Shown here in pieces: positions 1 through 7,647 of a DNA stretch of 26,266 nucleotides. Numbering within the stretch: the stretch's first letter is position 1; each line of letters begins with the position of its first letter. The DNA comes from an uncultured Bacilli bacterium (GTDB lineage: Bacteria > Bacillota_I > Bacilli_A > RF39 > UBA660). A program made the position numbers and the translations under genes. A model generated the notes under the pieces. The model did not search any database and was not told where the DNA came from. It saw nothing but the letters and a program-made list of their open reading frames with translations. The stretch is from NCBI GenBank assembly GCA_934131005.1, contig CAKOYV010000016.1:1-26266 (forward strand). The letters are read 5' to 3'.

Positions 1-1641
1 TTCAATGTTGGAATCTATATAAGACTATCCCAAGAAGATAAAGATAAAAAATATGAATCTGATAGTGAAAGTGTAATAAATCAAAAAGAATTATTAAGAG
101 GGTATGTTAAAAATAATAATTTTAATTTAGTTAAAGAATATGTTGATGATGGATATTCAGGAACAGACTTTGAAAGACCTGGATTTCAAAATATGTTAGA
201 AGATATAAATAATAAAAAAATAAATTGTGTAATAGTTAAGGATTTATCAAGATTAGGTAGAGATCACGTTATGACTGGTTATTATATCGAAACATTTTTT
301 CCTGAAAATAATATAAGGTTTATATCCATATTAGAATCATATGATAGTTTTAAAAATCAAGCTAGTAATGATTCATCAACATTTATAATTGCTTGTAATG
401 ATTATTATAGTAAACAAAACTCAATAAAAATTAGAAATGTATTAAATGAAAAAAGGAAAAACGGAAAATTTGTAGGTAGTTTACCATGCTTTGGTTATAT
501 GAGAGATCCATTAGATAAAGGTCATTTAGTACCAAATCCTGAAACAGCTCCCATAGTAAAAAATATATTTAAATGGAGAGCAGATGACATAGGACCTACA
601 GAAATAGCTAATAGATTAAATAAAGCGAATATAGTTACACCTAGTGGATATAAAAAAACTAATTATTCATCAAGATTAATTGATAGAGATAACTGGAATA
701 TTTCCACAGTAAAAAAGATTCTGTGTAATAGAATTTATACTGGCGATTTAGTTCAACATACTCAAACTAAAGTTAATTATAAATCTAAAAAGAAGATAAC
801 ATTAGATGAAAAATTATGGATTATAGTAGAGAATACACACGAAGCATTAGTTGATAAAGAAACATTTGAATATGTTAATAATTTAAGAAAAAGAAATACA
901 AGAAATTATGAAATTAAAACAAATAGAGAAAAAAGATTATTAGAAGGCAAGTTATTTTGTAAAGAATGTAAAAATAGACTCACAGTACTTTATCGTAAAA
1001 AACAAAATTATTGGTCTGTTAACTGTAATAGATATTCTAGAGATCCAGTAAGAGGTAGATGTTACTCGCATTTTTATCCATATAATTATTTAGAAGATCA
1101 AGTATTAGAACAAATTAATAAATCTATATCTAAATTAATAAAGGAACTTGATATAAAAGAATTAAACGATGAAGTTGTAAAAAATATACACAAAGAAACT
1201 ACAAATATTGATAAAATAGTAAAAGAATTACAAATAGAAAAAGAAAAAATTACTAGTAGATTAAAAATTTTATATAATGATAGATGTGAGGGTGTAATAT
1301 CAGCAGATATTTATAAAGAATTAGCAGGAGAATCAGAACAAAAATTAAAACAAATTAATGAAAATATAGAAAATCAGAATATAAAAAAATATAAAATGAA
1401 AAATAAAGTAAATACTTTACCTGATTATACTAAAAAAATAAAAAAACTATTAGATTTAAGTAAACCAAAGAAAGAATTAATAGATACATTAGTAGATAGA
1501 ATAGTTATAGATAAAGATAGAAACATTACTATATATTTTAAATATGATATTGTACCAGAGGTAACTTTTAAATATGAAAATAGAAATTTGGCAAGAAATC
1601 CATATGGTAGAAAAGGTAAAAACCAGTATAGTAAAGATTAA
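1..1641 (+). CDS. Large serine recombinase, 5' end cut by window edge
   Basis: The frame is open from base 1, so the gene extends upstream; probably only a few N-terminal codons are missing. The visible start reads as the first strand of a resolvase domain with IRLSQED, whose Ser (codon 28-30) is the expected nucleophile. The DDGYSGTDFERPGF segment typical of large serine recombinases follows. A Recombinase domain (about 500-870), a zinc ribbon with two CxxC-like pairs (about 955-1065) and a charged coiled-coil-rich tail complete the layout. The family cuts and rejoins DNA at att sites by a Ser-linked intermediate and often lies at the end of its element. Here the gene lies about 430 bp from an interrupted amidase gene, its likely target. 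A first in-frame ATG at 193 exists, but the conserved upstream residues show it is not the true start. Confidence 0.93.
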   Translation, partial: FNVGIYIRLSQEDKDKKYESDSESVINQKELLRGYVKNNNFNLVKEYVDDGYSGTDFERPGFQNMLEDINNKKINCVIVKDLSRLGRDHVMTGYYIETFFPENNIRFISILESYDSFKNQASNDSSTFIIACNDYYSKQNSIKIRNVLNEKRKNGKFVGSLPCFGYMRDPLDKGHLVPNPETAPIVKNIFKWRADDIGPTEIANRLNKANIVTPSGYKKTNYSSRLIDRDNWNISTVKKILCNRIYTGDLVQHTQTKVNYKSKKKITLDEKLWIIVENTHEALVDKETFEYVNNLRKRNTRNYEIKTNREKRLLEGKLFCKECKNRLTVLYRKKQNYWSVNCNRYSRDPVRGRCYSHFYPYNYLEDQVLEQINKSISKLIKELDIKELNDEVVKNIHKETTNIDKIVKELQIEKEKITSRLKILYNDRCEGVISADIYKELAGESEQKLKQINENIENQNIKKYKMKNKVNTLPDYTKKIKKLLDLSKPKKELIDTLVDRIVIDKDRNITIYFKYDIVPEVTFKYENRNLARNPYGRKGKNQYSKD

Positions 1642-1680
1642 AATAAGCTCTAACTAGTTATCTAGTTAGGGCTTATTTTT
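1640..1680 (+). terminator. Intrinsic terminator after serine recombinase
   Basis: A 17-bp stem (AAATAAGCTCTAACTAG pairing with CTAGTTAGGGCTTATTT, one wobble) with a short TTAT loop and a T-run follows the stop codon directly. Confidence 0.85.
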
Positions 1681-1762
1681 AGTTTTATGGTTTATTTACG
1701 GTTTTTTATGGCTTTTATGTTTTATAATAGTAATTAATAAATTTATGAAAGGAGTAATTACA

Positions 1763-1978
1763 ATGATTAATAATGAGAAATATGATTATGCCATATTTGT
1801 TAGAGAAGTAAATAGATATGCTGAACAACAAAGAAAAAATAGTAATCAAAAAGTATTTAAAGCTTTACAAGATACAATTAAAACAATTGATTCGTTGAAT
1901 GAATTGAATCAACAAGAAGCTAATATGTATTTGCAAATATTATCTGTATCACTTACTGCATCAAATATAAAAAAATAA
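1763..1978 (+). CDS. Small hypothetical protein of the mobile element
   Basis: This encodes 71 residues from ATG 1763. I prefer this start over ATG 1745 because AAAGGAG at 1748-1754 sits 8 bases before it and would lie inside the longer reading. A TATAAT (1723-1728) lies upstream, with no good -35. The protein is polar and probably helical, with no Cys, no signal peptide and no motif I recognise. It lies between the recombinase terminator and the interrupted amidase, so it is probably element cargo or a recombination accessory factor; that role is a guess from position only. Confidence 0.6.
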   Translation: MINNEKYDYAIFVREVNRYAEQQRKNSNQKVFKALQDTIKTIDSLNELNQQEANMYLQILSVSLTASNIKK

Positions 1979-2027
1979 TTAATTACACTAAGTGAACGCC
2001 TCTATTCTAATTTTATAAAAGAAGTGA

Positions 2028-2064
2028 CCTCTGCAAAGCCTTATAAATCAAGGAATTTTTGCAG
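2028..2064. repeat. Motif copy A with dyad symmetry, also found after secA
   Basis: The core CCTTATAAATCAAGG has CCTT/AAGG arms around a 7-base centre, with outer GCAAA and TTTGC arms. About 29 of 32 aligned positions match 26169-26200, including CCTTATAAA and CAAGGAATT. This shape (short inverted arms around about 7 bp) is typical of tyrosine-recombinase core sites. A weak terminator is an alternative. Confidence 0.5.
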
Positions 2065-2070
2065 TTATAA

Positions 2071-2100
2071 TGGGTAATTAACAAGTGTGGTGGTACCGGT
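2071..2100 (+). other. Predicted integration junction inside the amidase gene
   Basis: Amidase-like reading begins at about 2077-2095 (from the codons for GGTGAEV), right after an in-frame TAA at 2068-2070 and with no upstream start codon. The DNA to the left belongs to the recombinase element. The crossover should therefore lie near here, but the exact bases cannot be fixed without the other end of the element. Confidence 0.55.
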
Positions 2101-3024
2101 GCCGAAGTAATTTACGCCCTAAGAAATCCTAGCACTCTAGCAACATCAGTCTTAAACAACATCACATCAACAGGTCAAACTCCAAGAAGAATTTATCAAC
2201 GCCGCCTTCCATCAGATAACAGTAAAGATTACTATTTCATCCATAGAAATACAGGTAAAACAGAACCACTAATCGTAGAATATGGTTTTATTGATGACAA
2301 CAAAAATAACTTTGATTTTCTAAACAATAACTACAAAGAATTAGCAGAAGCTGTCATAAAAGCCATTTTAATATATAAAGGATTACCATATATCCCACCA
2401 CAAAACTCTCAAGAATCAACGTACACAGTAAAAAGTGGTGACACCTTGTATTCTATTGCCCAAAAATATAATACTACACCAGACAATTTAAAAAAACAAA
2501 ACAACTTAACAAACAATAATTTGCAAATAGGCCAAATATTGAAAATTAAACCAACTGAGCTAACAGATACTTACACTGTAAAAAGAGGAGATACCCTTTA
2601 TTCCATCGCTAGAAAGTATAATACTACAGTAGATAATTTAAAAACACTAAATAATCTAAATAATAATAACTTAACAATTGGGCAATCTCTATTAATTCCA
2701 TCAGGAAAAGTAATAGAAGATAATATAACAACACCAACAATCTATATAGTAACCCCAAGAGACACAATTTACTCAATCGCTAGAAAATATAATATAAAAC
2801 CAGATGAACTAATAGCTTATAATAATCTACCAACAACAATATTAACAGTCGGTCAAAAAATAGCAATCCCAACAACCACTAACACAACAACCTATATCGT
2901 CCAAAAAGGCGATACTTTATACAGTATAGCTAACAAATTTAATACAACAGTAGCAAAAATAAAAAACTTAAATAACCTATCTACCAATACATTATCAATC
3001 GGTCAAACCCTACAAATTTCTTAA
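2071..3024 (+). pseudogene. N-acetylmuramoyl-L-alanine amidase (Amidase_3) 3' part with four LysM domains, interrupted
   Basis: The reading frame gives the second half of an Amidase_3 catalytic domain: GTGAEVIYALRN, a polar central stretch, then a PLIVEYGFIDD motif matching the family's LVE-GFI signature with its zinc-domain Glu. Four LysM peptidoglycan-binding repeats follow at about 2422-2550, 2569-2700, 2740-2871 and 2890-3021, each with a (S/R/K)GDT(L/I)YSIA-type start (third copy PRDTIYSIA). The N-terminal half with the first zinc ligands and the signal peptide is absent, replaced by recombinase-element DNA. No ATG/GTG/TTG exists in frame before a TTG at 2446, which lies inside LysM1 and lacks a ribosome site. 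The intact enzyme would cleave the MurNAc-L-Ala bond of peptidoglycan. If the element can excise, the gene could be restored. Confidence 0.85.
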
Positions 3025-3294
3025 TTTATCAAAAAATATTTCCAAAATAAATAATATAATTAAAAAATCAATAACTTTACATAAGCAAAAATTTATATAC
3101 ATAATAACTATTGTAAAAGATTCTCATACATAACCTAAGTCTTATAAAATAAGAATCTATAGAAGCAGTTATTATGTTTTTTACTTTGTATTAATAAATT
3201 TATTTTCTATTTATCAAGTGAAAAAGTACTATTGTGAATGTGATTTGTAAATAAATGTACAATAATATAATAAAATTATCGACAAATATTTATT
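3025..3294. other. Gene-free stretch with a long inverted repeat
   Basis: No supported gene lies here. The main content is the inverted repeat at 3101-3175 (listed separately) and a possible TATAAT at 3266-3271 with TTGTAA 15 bases upstream. The rest is plain AT-rich sequence. Confidence 0.6.
3101..3175. repeat. Two-part inverted repeat (possible RNA hairpin or MITE-like remnant)
   Basis: ATAATAACT (3101-3109) pairs exactly with AGTTATTAT (3167-3175), and AGATTCT (3118-3124) pairs exactly with AGAATCT (3152-3158). Symmetric 8-base internal loops separate the two stems. There is no long T-run directly after the outer arm, so it is not a typical terminator. Confidence 0.5.
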
Positions 3295-3540
3295 CTTTAT
3301 TATAAACAAGGAAATAATAAAAAGACTAAAGAATATTTAGAAAGAATAAATAAAGCTAATCCTGATTTTATTAAGTTTTTTAAGGGAACTATGAAAGAAA
3401 ATAAGAATGTTTTTGATGGCTATTATTCTAAAGGTGACTCATCAGAAGTTATAATGTATTTTGAACAGTATGATTTTCTTTTAGATACAATACCTGCAAT
3501 AGATTATTATATATTAGAAATTAATAAAAAAAAGAAATAA
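3295..3540 (+). pseudogene. 3' remnant of a TPR-like protein gene
   Basis: An open frame after TAA TAA at 3268-3273 encodes about 80 residues that read like the C-terminus of a repeat protein: YLERINKANPDFIKFF, then GYYSKGDSSEVIMYFEQYDF. The style matches the last helices of TPR-like proteins. No start codon precedes the conserved part and no ribosome site is present. The only internal ATG (about 3391) would drop half of it. I therefore call it a decayed 5'-truncated gene. The parent family is not named with confidence. Confidence 0.5.
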
Positions 3541-3608
3541 TTATATGTTAATAATTTTTGGTTAAAAATATAACTCTATTTGAAAGAAAGGTTTAAAAGG
3601 TTACAATT

Positions 3609-4031
3609 ATGGAAGAATATGAACAAAAAGTAGAACAAAATCAAAAAAGAAATAAAAAATACATAAAGGAATTTACAGAATGGTTAAATGAAAAAGGACT
3701 TTCTAAGAAAACAATACGAAAACATTTAGATAATGTCAAGTTGTATATCAACGAATATTTGAATTATTATGATGTTATTAAAGTTGAAGATGGCATAGAA
3801 GAAGTGGATGACTTTTTAGAAGGCTGGTTTATAGAAAAATGTCTTTTTGCCACTAAAACCTCATTAAAAGAAACTGCTGCTAGTCTTAAAAAGTTTTATC
3901 AATACATGAGTGAATATAACTATGTCAAAAAAGAAGACTATAAACAACTATGTTCTGTTATAAAAGACAATATGGACATATATCTAGAACAATTAGAAGC
4001 ATTTGACAATGGAATTTACTACGATATTTGA
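3609..4031 (+). CDS. Stand-alone SAM-like (recombinase core-binding type) protein
   Basis: This is a 140-residue protein with AAAAGG 8 bases before the ATG. Residues about 15-110 form a helical region with KGLSKKTIRKHLDNVKLYINEYL and a later SLKKFYQYMSE segment. These resemble the N-terminal core-binding domain of tyrosine recombinases. The catalytic R-H-R-Y domain is absent and no further frame downstream supplies it. It may be a stand-alone DNA-binding protein of this fold, common beside decayed mobile genes in Bacillota, rather than a fresh truncation, since it has an intact start and stop. The function is unknown. It ends with TGA. Confidence 0.65.
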   Translation: MEEYEQKVEQNQKRNKKYIKEFTEWLNEKGLSKKTIRKHLDNVKLYINEYLNYYDVIKVEDGIEEVDDFLEGWFIEKCLFATKTSLKETAASLKKFYQYMSEYNYVKKEDYKQLCSVIKDNMDIYLEQLEAFDNGIYYDI

Positions 4032-4178
4032 GCTTAACTTTTCTCTATCAAAATATATTATATAATGATAAAACAATCTTAATTATAAATTACATTAAAT
4101 CACTTTCAAAATTTATTAGTATCGTCATAAAAAATATCTTTTCAAGTTCAAAAAATTAAATTATAGTTTACATTATTG

Positions 4179-4207
4179 TTGCTAAAAAATATATTATATA
4201 TTATACT
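4179..4207 (+). promoter_or_regulatory. Promoter of the CorA-like gene
   Basis: TTGCTA (4179-4184), a 17-base spacer and TATACT (4202-4207), ending 8 bases before the GGGTGA ribosome site. Confidence 0.6.
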
Positions 4208-4225
4208 TTTATACGGGTGATAACT

Positions 4226-5170
4226 ATGATAAAAATATATAAAACAAATCCTGAAACTGGTATAACTTCAGAAATTAAAAAAATCGAAAAAAATTGTTGG
4301 ATTAACGTAGTCGCACCGACAGAAGAAGAAATACAATTATTATCAAAACATATCTCTGTAACAGAGACAGACTTAAAAATGTTCCTTGATGAAGAGGAGC
4401 AAGCTCGTATTGAGAATGAAGATAATTATAGTTTAATTGTCCTAGATATTCCAACCTTTGAGCAACATACAACTTATAAAGTCAGCATCACAATTCCTTT
4501 AATTATCCTCCATGCTAATAATGAATATATAGTAACCATGTGTAGTAAAGAAACAGATATTTTTAATGATTTTTTAACAGGAAAAGTAAAGAATTTTTAT
4601 ACTGAGAAAAAAAGCCGTTTTACAATGCAAATAATGCTAAAAGTAGCCTCTAGATATATAAGAGACCTAAAAAATATTAATGATGAAACCAACAAAAGTG
4701 AGCAATCTCTAAAAAAATCAACCAATAATAACGATTTATTAAAGCTAATGCATCTTCAAAAAAGTTTAGTTTATTTTTCAACATCCCTAAAATCAAATGA
4801 TGTAGCTCTAGAAAGATTACAAAAAACGAATATAATTCCTCTTTATGAAGAAGATATTGATGTCCTAGAAGATGTTATAATTGAAAACAGACAAGCAATT
4901 GAAATGGCTTCTATTTATAGTAGCATTCTAACTAGCACAATCGAAGTCTTTGGCACCATTATTTCCAATAACTTGAATATTATCATGAAATTTTTAGCAG
5001 GATTTACAATCGTTTTAGCCATTCCAACAATTATTTCTAGCTTCATGGGAATGAATGTCCCTCTAGGTATCTTTGAAAAAAATAAGTATGCTTTACCATT
5101 ATTAATAGTAATAGCTTTTATTGTTTCATACATCGCTGCCAAAATTTTAAAAAAGAAAAATATGATGTAA
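4226..5170 (+). CDS. corA: CorA-family divalent cation (Mg2+/Co2+) transporter
   Basis: This encodes 314 residues from ATG 4226, with GGGTGA at 4215-4220 as ribosome site. A GTG at 4217 is in frame but lies within that site. The layout is that of CorA: a large acidic cytoplasmic domain (1 to about 250), a long helix and two C-terminal membrane segments (about 252-272 and 289-308). The first segment ends in the signature GMN (275-277) followed by VP. The family forms pentameric channels for Mg2+ and sometimes Co2+ or Ni2+; the exact ion cannot be read here. There is no Mg2+ riboswitch of recognisable form in the leader. It stands as a single-gene unit with its own promoter and terminator. Confidence 0.9.
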   Translation: MIKIYKTNPETGITSEIKKIEKNCWINVVAPTEEEIQLLSKHISVTETDLKMFLDEEEQARIENEDNYSLIVLDIPTFEQHTTYKVSITIPLIILHANNEYIVTMCSKETDIFNDFLTGKVKNFYTEKKSRFTMQIMLKVASRYIRDLKNINDETNKSEQSLKKSTNNNDLLKLMHLQKSLVYFSTSLKSNDVALERLQKTNIIPLYEEDIDVLEDVIIENRQAIEMASIYSSILTSTIEVFGTIISNNLNIIMKFLAGFTIVLAIPTIISSFMGMNVPLGIFEKNKYALPLLIVIAFIVSYIAAKILKKKNMM

Positions 5171-5210
5171 TAAAAAATATGATGTAATAAAAAATATGAT
5201 GTTGTAATAA
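5155..5210 (+). repeat. Three tandem copies of a 17-bp unit at the corA 3' end
   Basis: The unit AAAAATATGATGTAAT occurs three times in tandem. The first copy supplies the corA stop codon, and the third (with an inserted TGT) forms the left arm of the terminator. It looks like a local slippage duplication. Confidence 0.7.
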
Positions 5211-5228
5211 TCTTCGTCATATTTTTTT
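5189..5228 (+). terminator. Intrinsic terminator after corA
   Basis: AAAAAATATGA (5189-5199) pairs with TCATATTTTTT (from 5217) and runs on into the T-tract. Confidence 0.75.
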
Positions 5229-5471
5229 ATTATTCTAAGAATTATCTCAAAACTATTATCATACTAAAAAAGACTTTAAAGAACCTTCTGATATTCCATA
5301 TATTTTTGATAAAAAAATACAAATATACGAAAAAGTACAAATAAAAAATTTAAACCAACCAAGTTTGCAAATAAAATCATCAAAATAAGTTCTCTCACTA
5401 AAAAATACTATCAAAAGAAGCAAAATTAAAAAAAATACAATGTTAATTCCTTCAAAAAAACAATCCATCTA
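5229..5471. other. Gene-free stretch with no supported gene
   Basis: A reverse-strand frame at 5259-5468 would give a 69-residue hydrophobic peptide. It lacks a ribosome site and its composition is what AT-rich antisense DNA gives. Nothing else is evident before the promoter at 5472. Confidence 0.55.
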
Positions 5472-5500
5472 TTGAAAAAAACAAACATTTTTGTTATTAT
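5472..5500 (+). promoter_or_regulatory. Promoter of the TasA-like/thioredoxin-like pair
   Basis: TTGAAA (5472-5477), 17 bases, TATTAT (5495-5500), with TGT just before it as extended -10. Confidence 0.65.
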
Positions 5501-5539
5501 TATAGTAGTTCGAAAATATAGAAGGTTAGGAGTGATGAG

Positions 5540-6097
5540 ATGAAGAAAAAGTCTGATAAAAATATAGTGAAATTGCTTGTATTAATTATCTTACTAATAA
5601 CACTAGCCCTAGGAGGTACTTATGCATTTCTAACTCTAAGCAAAAATGCCAATAATCAAAAATCAACAGCAGGCTGCTTTAAAGTAAACTATACTGGACA
5701 AGCCATAAATGCAACCAATCTATCTGTAACAACTAATTATTTAGAAGGAGCCAAAACAACTGTTTCCCTATCCAAAGCATCAGATTGCCAAGCTTACACC
5801 AAAGCAAATATCTATATTCATACCAATACTCAAGCTGAAGGAACAACCGCTCCCATCGAAAAAGGAGCTCTAAAATATAAAATTCTAAACGGAACAACAG
5901 TAACATCTGAAGGAACTATTACAGAAAAAGGAGCTACCAAAACTATTTTATCTAACGTAGATGTCACAACAACTGCTACAACATATACAATATACATCTG
6001 GATAGATTCTAGCCTTACAAGTAACAGAGAATTCGACCAAACAAAATATTCGGGTTATATTTATGCTGACTCTACTCAAACATCAACAGTAAAATAA
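5540..6097 (+). CDS. Secreted TasA/camelysin-like surface protein with a Cys pair
   Basis: This is a 185-residue protein with AGGAG 7 bases before its ATG. A lysine-rich N-terminus and a hydrophobic segment (9-31) end in GGTYAFLT, the pattern of SipW-processed TasA/camelysin proteins. The mature part is rich in Thr and beta-strand, with Cys46 and Cys83 as a likely disulfide. Its C-terminal half (KYKILNGTTVTSEGTITEKG, then YTIYIWIDSS and SGYIYA) aligns by eye with the 17664 gene product of the main cluster, so the two are paralogues. It is probably exported and assembled or anchored at the surface, cleaved by the signal peptidase encoded at 18242. The gene 26 bp downstream encodes a thioredoxin-like protein that may act on its disulfide. 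Confidence 0.75.
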   Translation: MKKKSDKNIVKLLVLIILLITLALGGTYAFLTLSKNANNQKSTAGCFKVNYTGQAINATNLSVTTNYLEGAKTTVSLSKASDCQAYTKANIYIHTNTQAEGTTAPIEKGALKYKILNGTTVTSEGTITEKGATKTILSNVDVTTTATTYTIYIWIDSSLTSNREFDQTKYSGYIYADSTQTSTVK

Positions 6098-6123
6098 AAA
6101 TAAATTAATAGGAAGTGATAATT

Positions 6124-6855
6124 ATGATTAATAATATATTAAAGGATAAGAGAAACATAGCACTACTAATAGGAATAATAATTCTTCTAATTTTAGTAAT
6201 AATCTTTTTTTCAACAACCAATACTAATAGCGATGCTATCAAATTTAAACAAGAATATGAACAGCTAAATAATAAAGAAAATGAAAGTGGTACTAATAAA
6301 AATCGTAGTATTACAATTCCTAAAAATAATCCAATTATATATGCTAAAGCAGGGGATATTGTTAAAAAAATTCAAAATGAAGAAACATTCGCTGTCTACT
6401 TTGGCTTTGAAGAATGTCCATGGTGTCGAAGCGTTCTACCTAATCTTTTAAAAGCAGCAAATGATTTAAAAATAGATAAAATATATTATGTAAATATAAA
6501 AGATATAAGAGATACTATAGAGTATAAAGATGGTGAATTAAAAACTCAAAAATCAGGCACCAAGGATTACTATAAACTTTTAAAATTATTAGACAATGTT
6601 TTAGATGAATACAAAGTAACAGATGATGATAATAATGAGAAAAATACTAATGAAAAAAGAATATACGCTCCAAATGTTGTAACAGTTGTTAATGGTAAAG
6701 CTGAAAAACTAACATCAGGTATTAGCACTAAACAGACTGATGCTTACATGAAATTAACAGACAAAATGAATAAAGAATCATATAATGACTTTAAATGTGT
6801 TTTAAAATGCCTACAAAAAACAGCAAAGGTTTGTCAAAAAGAAAAAAAGTGTTAA
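6124..6855 (+). CDS. Membrane-anchored thioredoxin-like protein (CPWC) with Cys-rich tail
   Basis: This encodes 243 residues from ATG 6124, with GGAAGTGA directly upstream. An in-frame GTG at 6115 lies within the ribosome site. One N-terminal membrane segment (11-30) anchors the protein, probably with the rest outside. A thioredoxin fold is indicated by FAVYFGFEECPWC (active Cys98 and Cys101) and YAPNVVTV with the cis-Pro-type P183. Four more cysteines, 225, 229, 237 and 243, crowd the last 19 residues, which I do not know from standard thioredoxins; they may form a second redox centre or bind metal. The upstream gene encodes a secreted protein with two Cys, so a role in making or reshuffling its disulfide is reasonable but inferred. 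Confidence 0.78.
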   Translation: MINNILKDKRNIALLIGIIILLILVIIFFSTTNTNSDAIKFKQEYEQLNNKENESGTNKNRSITIPKNNPIIYAKAGDIVKKIQNEETFAVYFGFEECPWCRSVLPNLLKAANDLKIDKIYYVNIKDIRDTIEYKDGELKTQKSGTKDYYKLLKLLDNVLDEYKVTDDDNNEKNTNEKRIYAPNVVTVVNGKAEKLTSGISTKQTDAYMKLTDKMNKESYNDFKCVLKCLQKTAKVCQKEKKC

Positions 6856-6877
6856 TTAACACTAAAAAAGTAATATT

Positions 6878-6930
6878 AAAAAGATAACTATAAATATTTG
6901 AAACAAATAATAATATAGTTATCTTTTTTT
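6878..6930. terminator. Bidirectional terminator between convergent genes
   Basis: A 15-bp arm AAAAAGATAACTATA (6878-6892) pairs with TATAGTTATCTTTTT (6914-6928), with T-rich flanks on both strands. It serves the thioredoxin-like gene and overlaps the last codon of ylmH. Confidence 0.85.
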
Positions 6931-7577
6931 GTTCGCTTTTTTATACAATCAAACTTGTATTTTCCATACTTTCTAATACTAAAAACATCTCCAACTTGTA
7001 ATAGTTTAGAATTATTTCCTAAAACCTCATAATTAACAAAAATTTCTTTATTCTTAATCTTTTCTTTAATTTTCTCTCGATTAGAAGAAATAACTTTAGA
7101 AATTACATTATCGCAGCGCAAACTAGAAACAATAAATTCCATCTCGCAGTAGCGACGTTTATAGTTATCTAAAGCATGAATATCAATACTCTTAAGTTTA
7201 ACGCTCTTATTTCCAATCATCACTAAATTATTTAAAATAAAATCACTTGCAAGTAAAGTTGTATAAAAATAGTATTTATCTTCATCAATAATAATATCTC
7301 CAAAGCAATCATCACTAATATTTAGTCCATACAAACTTCCCATAATTTCTTGATGAGTAAGTGGAAAAAAGCTTTCAATTTCAAATAATTTCACAATAGG
7401 TTCTACCTTAGAATATAAAATAACTTTCTCACTATCAGGAAAAGGTTTGAATATTGAATAATCCCCCTTTTTAATTTTAGAACAAATTTTCAAAGCTACA
7501 TTAGGCGTTAAAAATCCTGTCGCGTCCCCACGTCTAATCTTTTCAACATTTTTTTCTATATTGTAATCATTGCACAC
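6888..7577 (-). CDS. ylmH: YlmH-like RNA-binding protein with S4 domain
   Basis: This is a 229-residue protein starting at GTG (7577-7575) with AGGAGGG 8 bases upstream, a strong pairing that settles the start. The central motif FFPLTHQEIMGSLYGLNI followed by GDIII matches the YlmH core (LTHRDxLGALxxLGI then GDI). The C-terminus (about 144-220) is an S4 RNA-binding domain with the usual VSSLRCDNVISKVI helix and VNYEV. In Bacillus, ylmH lies in the ylm-div cluster and has been linked to ribosome quality control through tRNA/50S binding. Here it stands alone and divergent from a lipoprotein gene, away from div genes, so it may be regulated separately. The fit to the family is clear, though divergent at the N-terminus. 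Confidence 0.85.
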   Translation of the reverse strand: MCNDYNIEKNVEKIRRGDATGFLTPNVALKICSKIKKGDYSIFKPFPDSEKVILYSKVEPIVKLFEIESFFPLTHQEIMGSLYGLNISDDCFGDIIIDEDKYYFYTTLLASDFILNNLVMIGNKSVKLKSIDIHALDNYKRRYCEMEFIVSSLRCDNVISKVISSNREKIKEKIKNKEIFVNYEVLGNNSKLLQVGDVFSIRKYGKYKFDCIKKRTKKDNYIIICFKYL

Positions 7578-7613
7578 AGCAATATCCCTCCTAAAATTTC
7601 AAACTATTACATA

Positions 7614-7642
7614 ATTATAACCATAAAAATCGCCAAAGTCAA
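7614..7642 (-). promoter_or_regulatory. Promoter of ylmH
   Basis: On the reverse strand TTGACT (7642-7637), 17 bases, then TATAAT (7619-7614). It is divergent from the promoter at 7648. Confidence 0.75.
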
Positions 7643-7647
7643 AAGCC

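Noticed and set aside
2028..2064. Reading the dyad motif as an intrinsic terminator for the 71-residue ORF
   Set aside because: Only a 4-bp inner stem with a 7-base loop; too weak, though not fully excluded.
2446..3024. LysM-only protein starting at TTG 2446
   Set aside because: The start lies within LysM1, has no ribosome site, and the frame continues upstream with amidase sequence, so it is part of the interrupted gene.
3025..3300. CRISPR array or tRNA gene in gene-free DNA
   Set aside because: No regular direct repeats with spacers and no cloverleaf or TTC/CCA features were found here or elsewhere in the window.
4032..4216. Mg2+ riboswitch before corA
   Set aside because: No conserved M-box-like structure or terminator hairpin is visible in the leader, and the promoter lies close to the start codon.
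4915..5220. 101-residue reverse-strand ORF over the corA end
   Set aside because: Entirely antisense to the conserved CorA membrane region and terminator; no ribosome site.
5259..5468. 69-residue hydrophobic reverse-strand ORF
   Set aside because: No ribosome site, no motif; Phe/Ile/Leu-rich products are expected from AT-rich antisense DNA.
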